From Actinomycetes bacterium (GTDB lineage Bacteria > Actinomycetota > Acidimicrobiia > Acidimicrobiales > SZUA-35), in the NCBI GenBank assembly GCA_024276425.1, contig JAJRXF010000095.1:1-64000 (forward strand): a DNA stretch of 64,000 nucleotides, in the 5' to 3' direction. The stretch's first letter is position 1. Each line of letters starts with the position of its first letter. Below the pieces are notes generated by a model. That model was given only the letters and a program-made list of their open reading frames with translations, had not been told where the DNA came from and did not search any database. A program made the position numbers and the translations under genes. This document shows, one piece after another, positions 32,962 to 41,429 of the stretch.

Positions 32962-33816
32962 TTAGCCCTTAACCGATCCGGCGAGCATTCCCCGGACAAA
33001 GAATCGTTGCATGCCCAAGAAAACTCCGACCGGCACTGCCATGCTCACGAACGCCCCAGCGGTAAGAATATGCCATTTCTCCCCCTTGGAGCCTACCAAC
33101 TCATTGAGCGTGGCGGTCAGGGTGGCTACCTCACTGTCTGTGCCCAGAAAGACCAGGCTTACCAAGAGGTCATTCCAAACCCACAAGAACTGAAAGATGG
33201 CAAATGAGGCCAAGGCCGGAGCTGAGAGGGGAAGAACCAAACGCCGGAAGATGTCGTAATGCGAAGCACCATCAAGATAAGCCGATTCCATGATTTCTGA
33301 CGGAAGACTGGAGATGTAGTTGTAGAGCAGATAGACGGCCAGTGGTAGTCCGAAGGTGGCATGAGCAAGCCACGTTCCAACATAGGTTCCCGACAGATTC
33401 AGGCCTGAGTACATCCGAAGCAGAGGGACAAGCGTCATCTGGATCGGGACCACCAACAACATGACCACGCCGCCAAAGAGCATGCGCCTCCCGGGAAACT
33501 TCATCCAGGCGAAGGCATAGGCGGCAAAAGCCGCGATCGTGATTGGGATGATAGTGGCGGGCAGGGTCACAACAACGCTATTGGCTAGTGCCCGCCAGAG
33601 CCCGTCAGACTCCAGTACCCGTGAATAGTTTTTGATTGTCCAGTTCGATCCCTCAAATGGGTGTTCGACGACGGTCCACCAGCCACTGGTCACCACATCG
33701 TTCTGAGGGCGGAAGGAGCTAATGAGCAGGCCAGTTGTCGGCAAGGACCACAGAGCCACGATGACAATGACCGCCACATGCAGAGGTGTTCGCTTCAGGA
33801 ATCTCGGTAGCACCAT
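32962..33816 (-). CDS. Carbohydrate ABC transporter permease, MalG type
   Basis: Inner-membrane permease of 284 residues with six TM helices. The binding-protein-dependent permease signature (EAA loop) is ESAYLDGASHYDIFRRLVLPLSAPA, residues ~180-204. The N-terminal part FLISSFRPQ and the C-terminal ending RGMLAGSVKG are typical of the MalG/UgpE group. Its ATG shares one base with the stop codon of the MalF-type gene. It carries amino-sugar oligosaccharides by context. Confidence 0.92.
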   Translation of the reverse strand: MVLPRFLKRTPLHVAVIVIVALWSLPTTGLLISSFRPQNDVVTSGWWTVVEHPFEGSNWTIKNYSRVLESDGLWRALANSVVVTLPATIIPITIAAFAAYAFAWMKFPGRRMLFGGVVMLLVVPIQMTLVPLLRMYSGLNLSGTYVGTWLAHATFGLPLAVYLLYNYISSLPSEIMESAYLDGASHYDIFRRLVLPLSAPALASFAIFQFLWVWNDLLVSLVFLGTDSEVATLTATLNELVGSKGEKWHILTAGAFVSMAVPVGVFLGMQRFFVRGMLAGSVKG

Positions 33817-34982
33817 TAACGCATGGCCTCCTGTCGTCTAGCACTTCGAAGATTGAGAACCATCACCGGAACCACCATCAAGAAGAGCAGTACCGCCAAT
33901 GAACTTGCGCGGCCCTTGTTTGAGAAGATGAACATCTCCTTATACATCCGATTGGCAATTACATCGGTCTGGAATTTTCCACCAGTGAGGACGTACACAA
34001 TGTCAAACACTTTGAGCACGGCGACGGCAATAGTGGTGGTGACCGTGATAATGCTGGGCCGAATCGAGGGGAGTATCACTCGGGTGAAAACCTGGAGCTC
34101 GGAGGCACCATCGAGCCTCGCCGCCTCAAGGTGCTCAGTCGGCACCCCCTTGATGGCCGCAGAGAGAATCACCATAGCGAATCCTGTTTGTAGCCAGATC
34201 ATGATGGCGATGAGAGCCAATGTGTTGATGGGAACGGTCTGAAACACGGCGACCGGTTCGGCATCGAATTTTGTTATGACCGCATTGACCACACCGATTT
34301 GCCCAGTTCCCGGTGGTTTCCACCAGTAGACAAAGCGCCAAATCACACTTGCTCCTACCATCGAGATGGCCAGAGGCAAGAAGATGAACGTCTTCGCCAA
34401 GGCCTCACGTTTGATGCGATCGAACAATTGGGCGATTACGAGCCCGATGCTGACACTGCCAGCGGTAGCGACAATGAGCCAGATCACATTGTTCACCAGG
34501 GCTCGCCGGGAATCGGCTTCCTGAAAGGCATCGAGGTAGTTTCTCCAGCCACGGTCTTCGGTGAAGCTAAGCCACACGGTCCACACCGCCGGGAACACCA
34601 GAAAGAACCCCAGAAGCGAAACTGCCGGGAGGAGGTATACATATGGCCGGACCGATTCACGAACGCGTTGAGGAAGAGCGTCGACAAGCGCATTGAGGGC
34701 CCAGAACAGGTACCAGATTCCGATGATGCCAAGAATGAGCGCAGTCAGTATGGTGAGGGCGACGGAGGGAATCGTTTGTAGCCCTCGATCGCGGATCGCA
34801 TCCGCTGAGGCCCCCTGTCCAACGAGATCATAGACACTGGCGAGCACATCGCCGGGGCCCTCCGGCTCTTTGACCAGCCGAAGCGAAAGCCTCGCCAGAC
34901 CGACGAGTCCTGCTAGCACAGCTACAGGTAGAGCCACTCGTCTCACAATATTGGGTTCGCTGTCATTGGTGCGGGTAACCAT
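33816..34982 (-). CDS. Carbohydrate ABC transporter permease, MalF type
   Basis: Inner-membrane permease of 388 residues with eight TM helices, two of them in an N-terminal extension common in actinobacterial MalF-like proteins. The EAA loop is LEAARLDGASELQVFTRVILPSIRP. The start is ATG 34982; an apparent extension upstream runs into the binding-protein gene and has no membrane or family features. A hairpin (35001-35032) separates it from that gene. Confidence 0.9.
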   Translation of the reverse strand: MVTRTNDSEPNIVRRVALPVAVLAGLVGLARLSLRLVKEPEGPGDVLASVYDLVGQGASADAIRDRGLQTIPSVALTILTALILGIIGIWYLFWALNALVDALPQRVRESVRPYVYLLPAVSLLGFFLVFPAVWTVWLSFTEDRGWRNYLDAFQEADSRRALVNNVIWLIVATAGSVSIGLVIAQLFDRIKREALAKTFIFLPLAISMVGASVIWRFVYWWKPPGTGQIGVVNAVITKFDAEPVAVFQTVPINTLALIAIMIWLQTGFAMVILSAAIKGVPTEHLEAARLDGASELQVFTRVILPSIRPSIITVTTTIAVAVLKVFDIVYVLTGGKFQTDVIANRMYKEMFIFSNKGRASSLAVLLFLMVVPVMVLNLRSARRQEAMR

Positions 34983-35000
34983 ATGAGTCACTTTCCAAAC

Positions 35001-35032
35001 GGGGTCGTGCCAGCCATGGCTGACACGACCCC
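35001..35032 (-). terminator. Intercistronic hairpin after the binding-protein gene
   Basis: Arms of 15 nt (35001-35015 and 35018-35032) match at 14 positions around a dinucleotide centre. No T-run follows in the minus direction, so it is probably a partial terminator or 3' stabiliser that keeps binding-protein mRNA in excess over permease mRNA, as in mal operons. Confidence 0.6.
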
Positions 35033-35043
35033 CACGGGAGAAC

Positions 35044-36492
35044 CTATTCTGCGGGCCAGGACGCCTCGATGTCGGCGAAAACTTCGTCCGTGTTTTCGCC
35101 GTTGGCGGCGATCCAGTCGACCATTCCTGTCCAGAATGTTCCGGCTCCAACCTCTTTGGGCATGGTGTCCGAAGCGTCAAAGCGGAAGACCGTTGCCTCA
35201 GTCAAGATGACGGCGAGGTCGGTTTGTGGGTACGAGGTGTACCAATCGGTGGGCACGCTCTTGTTCGGGGACAAGAATCCTCCAGCCTCAACCCAGCCCT
35301 TTGCTCCTTCTGGAGTTGCAATAAACTCCAGAACAGCGCGGACCTCGGGACGATCGTTGAACATCACGAATTGATCGCCGCCGCCCAGCACCGGTGAGCC
35401 GAATTCCGACTCGATTGGAGGCAGGTAGAAGAAGGAACTGTCAACGCCAGGCTCATAAAGTGGCTCGTCGTTATCATCAGTCGGCCAGAACCCGGGAATC
35501 CAGGCCGCCTGCTTGTGTAGCCAGCACTCCGGTCCGTCCGCCGCGAACATTGGCGTCTGAGTGTCGCCAACCCAGATCGAGTTGATGCCGGTATTTCCTC
35601 CGTAGACGTAGTCCTCCTGGAAGAAGACGTCGGAAACGACCGCGGCTGCTTCCAGTACCTCGGGATCATTGAAGGGGATCTCATGATTCACCCACTTGTC
35701 ATAGACCTCTGGTGATGCCGTGCGAAGCAGAACGTCTTCCATCCAGTCCGTAGCAACCCAACCCGAGACGTCGCCATGCTCGATTGACAGGCACCAGGGA
35801 TTTCCATTTCCATCAGCAATTATCTGATCGCTGAGGGCGGTGAGTTCGTCCCAGGTAGTTGGAATCTCATAGCCATTATCGGCGAAAGCCTGCACCGGAT
35901 ACCAGACGATCGACTTGATGTCGGCCTTGTAGAAAATGCCGTAGATGTTGCCATCGACAGAACCAAGATTCAGAAACGATTCGATGTAGTCCGAAGCAAG
36001 TTGGTCGGTGTTCATCCACTCGCTGAGGTTGACTAACTGACCTTGCTCGACATAGCTGCGCATCGCTCCCGGTTGGGCGATCTGGGCCAAGTCGGGGGCA
36101 TCACCAGCGTTAACCTTGACGTTCAAGACAGTTTCGTGATCGCTCACGCCTTCATACTTGATGTCAATCCCTGTCTCAGCAGCGAATCCAGCCAAGGCCG
36201 CATTGAAGCCATCTTCCTCGGCCTCTACCCACTGACCCTGGATAGTCACTTCTGTTCCATCGAATTCACCAGCAAGGGCACGGTTGAGGTGCTCATAAGG
36301 ACCCGAGGGGACCTCAGCCATATCATCCATTGCCTCGGTGGTTTCCGAGCCATCATCAGATGTTGGAGCCTCTGTCACTTCGCTGGACTCTGATGCCGTC
36401 GTTTCCGACGACGCCTCCGGTTCGTTGTTGGCACACGCTCCGGCAATCAAGGCCAAAGCCGTGATGGCCAGCAGCCATCGGTTCTTTTTCAT
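35044..36492 (-). CDS. Sugar ABC transporter substrate-binding lipoprotein
   Basis: Extracellular solute-binding protein (family 1) of 482 residues from the chosen start MKKNRWLLAI. The lipoprotein signal peptide ends in the lipobox LIAGAC with the lipidated Cys at residue 20. An acidic Ser/Thr/Glu linker (~21-65) precedes the binding domain, which has GQWVEAEEDGFNAALAGFAAETGIDIKYEG. AAGGGG precedes the ATG at 36492 by 4 nt; an ATG at 36507 is an alternative. It should capture GlcNAc oligomers or a related sugar for the two permeases downstream. Confidence 0.9.
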   Translation of the reverse strand: MKKNRWLLAITALALIAGACANNEPEASSETTASESSEVTEAPTSDDGSETTEAMDDMAEVPSGPYEHLNRALAGEFDGTEVTIQGQWVEAEEDGFNAALAGFAAETGIDIKYEGVSDHETVLNVKVNAGDAPDLAQIAQPGAMRSYVEQGQLVNLSEWMNTDQLASDYIESFLNLGSVDGNIYGIFYKADIKSIVWYPVQAFADNGYEIPTTWDELTALSDQIIADGNGNPWCLSIEHGDVSGWVATDWMEDVLLRTASPEVYDKWVNHEIPFNDPEVLEAAAVVSDVFFQEDYVYGGNTGINSIWVGDTQTPMFAADGPECWLHKQAAWIPGFWPTDDNDEPLYEPGVDSSFFYLPPIESEFGSPVLGGGDQFVMFNDRPEVRAVLEFIATPEGAKGWVEAGGFLSPNKSVPTDWYTSYPQTDLAVILTEATVFRFDASDTMPKEVGAGTFWTGMVDWIAANGENTDEVFADIEASWPAE

Positions 36493-36530
36493 TTCTCCCC
36501 TTTTCATCGGCGGTCTCGTGTGAGACCAGG

Positions 36531-37721
36531 TCATAGGACAAGATCCAGTTCTTTGGACAAGACCATGGCAACGGCGCCAGAGATGAGTAGATCGGTGTCA
36601 TCACTAGCCGTGATTGTGAGATCCGCTCGCATGGCCGGCAGCACCCGTGGGACTAGGGTGGAGGACACCGAGGTGGTCAAAAGGTCCGCGGCATTCTTGA
36701 TTCTGGTCCAGAGCACAACCTGGGAAATGTCCAAGGCGTTCACAAGGCTCGCCGCCACCTCACCAACAGCTTTGCCTGCCTCGGCAAGGGCCTTGGCCGC
36801 AGCAGCCGGTCCAACAAGGTCGGCCAGTGAATCGAAATCCCAAGCCAGTTCGTTGCCACGGGGGGCATCTCGCCCCACGGCATTGCGCCAGATGATGGGA
36901 GCCGAAGCTACGGTCTCCAAACAACCGCGATTGCCGCAACCACACGGCTCTCCATTCGCATCGACCACAACGTGACCAATCTCCCCCGCCGCTCGATGCG
37001 TGCCAAGGTGGAGAAGGCCATCAAGAATGATTCCAGCTCCCACACCACCCGAAATGTTGATCAGGAGCACTTCATGATTGCGGCTAGCCAGGCCGCGTTG
37101 GGCCGCCACCGCGGCGGCATGAGAATCGTTGGTGACGAGGACGGGAACCTCGACTCGTTCCTTCAGTCGATCAGCAAGATCAACATCTCGCCATCCAAGG
37201 TTAGCCGCCTGCAGAATCGAGCCTCGTTCGTTGATAATCCCTGGAGTGGCAACTCCAATACCCAGAACTTGCGATGGAGCACGAGAGATCAACTCACAGG
37301 CGAGATCCAGAACGGACTCCACCGATTGTTCTTGAGCCTCTCCGGGCTCTGCGGCCTCAACCCTGGCGAGGACTGACCCTCGCAGATCGGTGACAGCACC
37401 GAAGAAAGGGCGGCAACTCAGATCAAGCACAACGATGGATCGGCCCGAGGCGTTGAGTTCGATAAGTGTCGGAGGTTTGCCCCCAGCCGAGCTGCCAACT
37501 CCAACTTCTTGGACAAGCCCGTCTTCGATCAGGTCGGCGACGATGCTGGAAACCGTGGCCCTCGTCAATGAGGTCAGGCGAGAGACCTCTGCTCGACTTG
37601 TCGTGCCCTGCTCGGCAATGACCTGGAGACATATTCTGCGATTTGTTTCTCGAGAATGACGACGCCCTGCCTTTTCCGGAACGCCAAGAAAGCGGGGTCG
37701 AAGAGGTAGAGAACTTTGCAC
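36531..37721 (-). CDS. ROK-family transcriptional repressor
   Basis: NagC/XylR-type regulator of about 396 residues: MarR-like winged HTH (~25-85; AEVSRLTSLTRATVSSIVADLIEDGLV) and ROK sugar-kinase-like domain (~95-385). The zinc motif is CGCGNRGCLETVAS, and the sugar-contact His-Glu pair is in HRAAGEIGHVVVD. The start is taken as GTG 37721, with TAAGTT 8 nt upstream as a -10; the frame runs further upstream but without ROK similarity. Being first in the amino-sugar cluster it is its likely repressor, induced by a GlcNAc derivative. Confidence 0.87.
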   Translation of the reverse strand: MQSSLPLRPRFLGVPEKAGRRHSRETNRRICLQVIAEQGTTSRAEVSRLTSLTRATVSSIVADLIEDGLVQEVGVGSSAGGKPPTLIELNASGRSIVVLDLSCRPFFGAVTDLRGSVLARVEAAEPGEAQEQSVESVLDLACELISRAPSQVLGIGVATPGIINERGSILQAANLGWRDVDLADRLKERVEVPVLVTNDSHAAAVAAQRGLASRNHEVLLINISGGVGAGIILDGLLHLGTHRAAGEIGHVVVDANGEPCGCGNRGCLETVASAPIIWRNAVGRDAPRGNELAWDFDSLADLVGPAAAAKALAEAGKAVGEVAASLVNALDISQVVLWTRIKNAADLLTTSVSSTLVPRVLPAMRADLTITASDDTDLLISGAVAMVLSKELDLVL

Positions 37722-37732
37722 GTTTATTAAAC
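37722..37732. promoter_or_regulatory. Short palindrome at the ROK gene start
   Basis: GTTTATTAAAC is a perfect palindrome around one central base, lying between the presumed -10 element and the GTG start of the ROK gene. AT-rich short palindromes are used by many ROK repressors, so autoregulation is possible, but the site is short. Confidence 0.35.
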
Positions 37733-37768
37733 TTACATAGTTTTCCCCGCTCGTCAACGACTTTCTAC

Positions 37769-37782
37769 ATGACCTTTGCCCC
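37769..37782. promoter_or_regulatory. DevR/DosR-box-like site before a USP gene
   Basis: ATGACCTTTGCCCC differs at only two positions from the site at 3133-3146 before the first USP gene, and the identity continues for three more bases (TTC). It lies 29 nt before an ATG at 37811 and 83 nt before the preferred GTG at 37865. Confidence 0.5.
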
Positions 37783-37864
37783 TTCCTCCGGCAGAACCCC
37801 GAGGGTGACCATGAAGAAGGGCCCAAATGAGGGCCAGCAAGAACCCAGAGAACAGGAACATACG

Positions 37865-38692
37865 GTGTTCGAAAACGTTGTCGTCCCACTGGACGGGTCG
37901 GATCTATCCGCTACCGCCCTCCCCGTTGCCATCAAGGTATGCCGAGCCAGCGATGCTGCACTCGTGATCCTGAGCTTTGCCGATGCCGACGAGGCTGAGT
38001 CGCGCCGAATTCGGATCGAAGACCAGGCTGCCTTGGCCAATACCATTGGCGTCGAGACTGAGGTGCGAATTGTTTTACCCGAGGCCGAGATCGAACGAGA
38101 GATCCAGAAGCAAATTGATGCCCTTACCAAGGTCCTGGTTTGCATGTCCACCCACGGGCGTAGCCGCTCCGAGGCCCTAACCGGGAGCGTGGCCAGCAGC
38201 CTCCTGCAATACGTGAAGACCCCGGTTCTCCTAATCGGGCCAGATTGTGACACCGCGGCCTTTGACCCGGGTGGACATCTGGTTGTGGCCATCGACGGAA
38301 GCCGAACGTCGGAGACCATCATCCCTCCGGCGGTGTGGTGGGCCCGAGAGTTTGGGAGCGCACTCGAGTTCATCACCGTGCTTGAACCACGCGTGGCCCG
38401 AGCCGGAGTTGGCCACGAGTCACTGCGAGGTGATATTAGCGAATCCGTCCAGGTCGAGCGTCATGCCCACGCTGCTCAGAAAGAGCTTGGCCGGGTGGTC
38501 AACTTCGAGGTCCTCCACGGAAAGAAGGCGGCCAAAGTTCTCCTCGAACGACTGGATAGTTCGGGCGCCAATATCATGGCGATGGCTACACATGGTGCCA
38601 CCGGCCTGCGCCGGGTGGCCATCGGAAGCGTGACCAGCAATGTTGTCCGGCACGCCAAATGCCCGGTCATGGTTCTGCGACCAACCGAGTAG
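37865..38692 (+). CDS. Universal stress protein, tandem UspA domains
   Basis: Two-domain USP of 275 residues beginning (M)FENVVVPLDGSDLSATALP. Domain 1 has the loop STHGRSRSEALTGSVASSLL, domain 2 (VVAIDGSRTSE onward) has ATHGATGLRRVAIGSVTSNVVRHAKCPVMVL; in domain 2 the G-2x-G-9x-GS motif is intact, and in domain 1 it is THGRSRSEALTGS, also acceptable. The GTG at 37865 follows AGGA at 7 nt and gives the usual USP N terminus; ATG 37811 would add 18 residues. It converges with the CBS gene and shares an upstream motif with the USP at 3182, suggesting the same DevR-like control. Confidence 0.88.
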   Translation: MFENVVVPLDGSDLSATALPVAIKVCRASDAALVILSFADADEAESRRIRIEDQAALANTIGVETEVRIVLPEAEIEREIQKQIDALTKVLVCMSTHGRSRSEALTGSVASSLLQYVKTPVLLIGPDCDTAAFDPGGHLVVAIDGSRTSETIIPPAVWWAREFGSALEFITVLEPRVARAGVGHESLRGDISESVQVERHAHAAQKELGRVVNFEVLHGKKAAKVLLERLDSSGANIMAMATHGATGLRRVAIGSVTSNVVRHAKCPVMVLRPTE

Positions 38693-38704
38693 CCGACCAG
38701 GGAT

Positions 38705-39082
38705 CTAGCCAGAGACCAGAACGGCGAGAAGATCGAAACTGCTGAGTATTCCAGCCAAACCGTCCTGGTCCATGACAACCAGATGGTGGATCGATTCGCT
38801 CCGCATCAGTTCGGCCGCCACCGAAACGGTAGCGTTGGCGTCCACCGATCGAACGGCGCGACTCATGATGGTGGCGACCGGCTCTCCGGCGGGCCATTCT
38901 TCCACCAGGTCGGCCGAGGTCACAATGCCAACGACCGAATCGTCCTCGACCACCGGCAAACCGTGAAACCCCAAACCCAACATCAAGTCTCGTGCTCGAC
39001 CGATCGAGTCGGTCGGTTCGATCGTGATCAGGTCGGCCGTGAGATAGTCCCGGACCCGATATTCGTTCTCGTTGCTGGTCAT
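38705..39082 (-). CDS. CBS-pair domain protein, HRP1-like
   Basis: Protein of 125 residues made of two CBS motifs: VRDYLTADLITIEPTDSIGRARDLML with GLPVVEDDSVVGIVTSADL, and VATIMSRAVRSVDANATVSVAAELM with HHLVVMDQDGLAGILSSFDLL. CBS pairs bind adenine nucleotides. The start is ATG 39082; the open frame upstream overlaps the kinase gene and has no similarity. In mycobacteria the related HRP1 (Rv2626c) is a DosR-regulon protein; here it follows pfkB by 41 nt on the same strand and sits beside a USP. Confidence 0.85.
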   Translation of the reverse strand: MTSNENEYRVRDYLTADLITIEPTDSIGRARDLMLGLGFHGLPVVEDDSVVGIVTSADLVEEWPAGEPVATIMSRAVRSVDANATVSVAAELMRSESIHHLVVMDQDGLAGILSSFDLLAVLVSG

Positions 39083-39123
39083 GATGCTTATTGGAGACCA
39101 TCGATCGGGCTCCGGCAAGAGAC

Positions 39124-40065
39124 CTAAGCCCCGGATGGATCCAGAACAACCTGCGGTAAGAGACTTTCCACATCCTCGGACCGACAAAGCTCGGTCCCGG
39201 CGGTAAGTACCGCTGCGGTGCCAGCGGCGATACCCAGCCTCCCCATTTCCTGAGTGCTCAGACCTCGGGCGAGACCGACCGCAAATCCAGCCACCATGGA
39301 GTCGCCCGCACCAACCGCGCTGGCCACTCGAACAGCCGGTGCGCGAAGTCGAAGAACCTCACCCGAGCGTTGAAACACAATTGCCCCACCAGCACCGATA
39401 GAAACCACCAAGGTTGAGACCGAGGAATCGCCAAGAACCTCCCGAGCCGCCGTCACTACCTCGGCTTCAGTAATCAACTCTCGACCAACGAGTGCCGCCA
39501 ACTCACGGGCGCTGGGCTTGACCAGAAAGGCCCCCGACTGCAGCGCAGAGACTAGGGCATCTCCGGATGTGTCAACCAAAACCGGAACTGGGTCTAGCGC
39601 TGCCACCAACGACTCCATCACCCCGACAGGAACACCGCTCGGCAAGCTTCCCGAGATGACAACACAGGCAGCCTCGTGGGCGGCCTCTACTACAGCGCGT
39701 TCGCAGGCACGGAGTTCCCCCAGGGTGATCTCCGGTCCGGGAAAGACGAACCTGAACTGATCCTCGGTTGACCCAACACCAATCGTCAAACTTTCCCTTG
39801 TCTCGGCCACAATCGGGACCGGTCGAATCGGAATCCCTTCATTTCTCAGGAGAGCTTCGATTCGGTCGCCAACGCCGCCGCCAAGGGGAATAACAGCCAG
39901 CACACTCTGTCCGAGGCGTTTAGCAACACGCGCCACATTGATCCCCCCACCGCCGGGGTCATACACCGGTGCTGAACAACGAACCTTGTGATTCGGGACG
40001 ACGTTTTCTGCCCAACTCGAAATGTCAAGGGCCGGGTTCAGCGTGAGGGTCACAATGGCAGACAC
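39124..40065 (-). CDS. pfkB: PfkB-type 6-phosphofructokinase-like sugar-phosphate kinase
   Basis: Ribokinase-family kinase of 313 residues. VTLTLNPALDISSW, then YDPGGGGINVARVAKRLG (sugar-site glycines) and VGAGDSMVAGFAVGLARG (anion hole and catalytic Asp) are very close to M. tuberculosis PfkB (Rv2029c), a DosR-regulon gene. The start is GTG 40065, preceded by AGGGAG at 9 nt in the tail of the IclR gene; upstream starts at 40095 or 40131 would overlap that gene. Substrate may be fructose-6-P, tagatose-6-P or fructose-1-P. Confidence 0.85.
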   Translation of the reverse strand: MSAIVTLTLNPALDISSWAENVVPNHKVRCSAPVYDPGGGGINVARVAKRLGQSVLAVIPLGGGVGDRIEALLRNEGIPIRPVPIVAETRESLTIGVGSTEDQFRFVFPGPEITLGELRACERAVVEAAHEAACVVISGSLPSGVPVGVMESLVAALDPVPVLVDTSGDALVSALQSGAFLVKPSARELAALVGRELITEAEVVTAAREVLGDSSVSTLVVSIGAGGAIVFQRSGEVLRLRAPAVRVASAVGAGDSMVAGFAVGLARGLSTQEMGRLGIAAGTAAVLTAGTELCRSEDVESLLPQVVLDPSGA

Positions 40066-40069
40066 GTCA

Positions 40070-40798
40070 CTATTCTCCCTCAGGTTCTCGGTCATAGTCT
40101 TTCGCGGAAAACAAACCAAGGGACTCTCCAAAACGCGACGCTGCGTCGGCTACCGACTGCTTGGCTCTACTTAGCGCTTCTCCTCGCAACCGAAAGTCCG
40201 GGCCGAGTATTGATAAGGCCGCCACGACCTGGTGCCCCGGGGTTACCACAGGAGCAGACACAGCCGTTATGCCCTCTTCGGTACTCCCGATACGCACAGC
40301 AGCCCTCGGCAGTCCCGGTGTTTGTTCCTGCGGGTCCGTCGCCAGCGCAACACCAACAGCCGTACCCTCAAGCGGAACGGAACGGCTGATCCAACCAACG
40401 TGTCGAACAGCACGGGGACTTGGCGAAGTAGCCACATACATTGCCACCTCGCCCTCGCGCACAGCAAGGTAGGCCGACTCAAGGGTTGTCGCCGACAGGG
40501 AATCAAGAAAGGGGCGGACGGCGGCAATCAGTTGAGCAGTCGGGCTATCGCTGAGTGCGGTCAAAGCCAACCGTACAAATGCCGGTCCGGGACTAAACAA
40601 CCCTTGCTCGTCGCGGCTCACAAATCCATGCAGCTCTAGCGTTTTCAGATGTCGCAGCGTTGTGCTCGGGGAGAGGTCGCCGAGGCGGGCCGACTCGGAC
40701 AGCGAAATGCGCCCTCCGGTGATCACGATACTGAGGAGCCGGAGAGCTCTCTCCGCCGAGCGAGAGACATGGAGGCCACCAGCATTGGACTCAGTCAT
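40070..40798 (-). CDS. IclR-family transcriptional regulator
   Basis: Regulator of 242 residues: N-terminal winged HTH (~10-75; SERALRLLSIVITGGRISLSESARLGDLSPSTTLRHLKTLELHGFVSRD split by the turn) and C-terminal GAF-like ligand domain (~85-235). The start is ATG 40798 (MTES), overlapping the ABC ATPase stop by 8 nt; the frame extends further into that gene without support. It is co-transcribed between an ABC exporter and pfkB, and its ligand is not known. Confidence 0.85.
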   Translation of the reverse strand: MTESNAGGLHVSRSAERALRLLSIVITGGRISLSESARLGDLSPSTTLRHLKTLELHGFVSRDEQGLFSPGPAFVRLALTALSDSPTAQLIAAVRPFLDSLSATTLESAYLAVREGEVAMYVATSPSPRAVRHVGWISRSVPLEGTAVGVALATDPQEQTPGLPRAAVRIGSTEEGITAVSAPVVTPGHQVVAALSILGPDFRLRGEALSRAKQSVADAASRFGESLGLFSAKDYDREPEGE

Positions 40799-41429
40799 CG
40801 TCGCGTTGGGAACCGAGCTCACCCGCTTCGATCTCAATCACCTCAGTCGCTCCCTCAACCAGTTCACGATCGTGCGTGCTGGAGAGCACAACACCTCCAT
40901 GGTCGGCAAACTCGGCCAAAGTCTCAATGAGCGTAATCCGAGAGGTGGCGTCAAGGCCCGTTGTAGGTTCATCAAGGAGAAGGACCTTAAAGGGACGGGC
41001 CGTACCAACCAGAAGCCCAGCTTTTTGCCGCTGCCCCTTACTCATTGCTTGAGGAAAACGGCCAAGAAGTTCCGTTGCGTCCAACCTTTCGACCAACTCC
41101 ACAGAGAAGTCCGTCGGCTCATCTTGGCCGTTGAGCTTGGCTACATACAACATCTGCTCTTGGACCGTCAGGTCATCGAAGAGTGCTGGCTGATCGGGGA
41201 CAAAGGTGGTGACCTCACGAGCACCCCGAGACCCAACCAGTGAGCCATCAACAGAGATTGACCCCGAAGTCGGTCGGGCCAGGCCAGCAATGAGGGTCAG
41301 CAGGGTCGTCTTTCCCGCTCCATTTTGCCCGATGAGCACGGCATTGGAACCTGGTTCGAGGCGCCAGTCTGGAACCTGAAGGACCGTCGTCCTTCCGTAA
41401 GTCTTTTTCAATCTCTTGACCCGAATCAT
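40791..41429 (-). CDS. ABC transporter ATP-binding protein (exporter type)
   Basis: Nucleotide-binding subunit of 212 residues. Walker A is LIGQNGAGKTTLL (~32-44), the signature is MSKGQRQKAGLL, an unusual variant of LSGGQ with Ser-Lys-Gly-Gln, and Walker B is VLLLDEPTTGLD, followed by the H-loop STHD. This form is common in ABC-2-like exporters. The gene overlaps its membrane partner by 4 nt (ATGA). Confidence 0.92.
   Translation of the reverse strand: MIRVKRLKKTYGRTTVLQVPDWRLEPGSNAVLIGQNGAGKTTLLTLIAGLARPTSGSISVDGSLVGSRGAREVTTFVPDQPALFDDLTVQEQMLYVAKLNGQDEPTDFSVELVERLDATELLGRFPQAMSKGQRQKAGLLVGTARPFKVLLLDEPTTGLDATSRITLIETLAEFADHGGVVLSSTHDRELVEGATEVIEIEAGELGSQRDDD

Noticed and set aside
34983..35180. 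66-residue N-terminal extension of the MalF-type permease
   Set aside because: It overlaps the binding-protein gene and the hairpin, and is not hydrophobic or family-like.
37722..37889. Upstream extension of the ROK frame
   Set aside because: It crosses the presumed promoter and overlaps the divergent USP 5' region, without ROK similarity.
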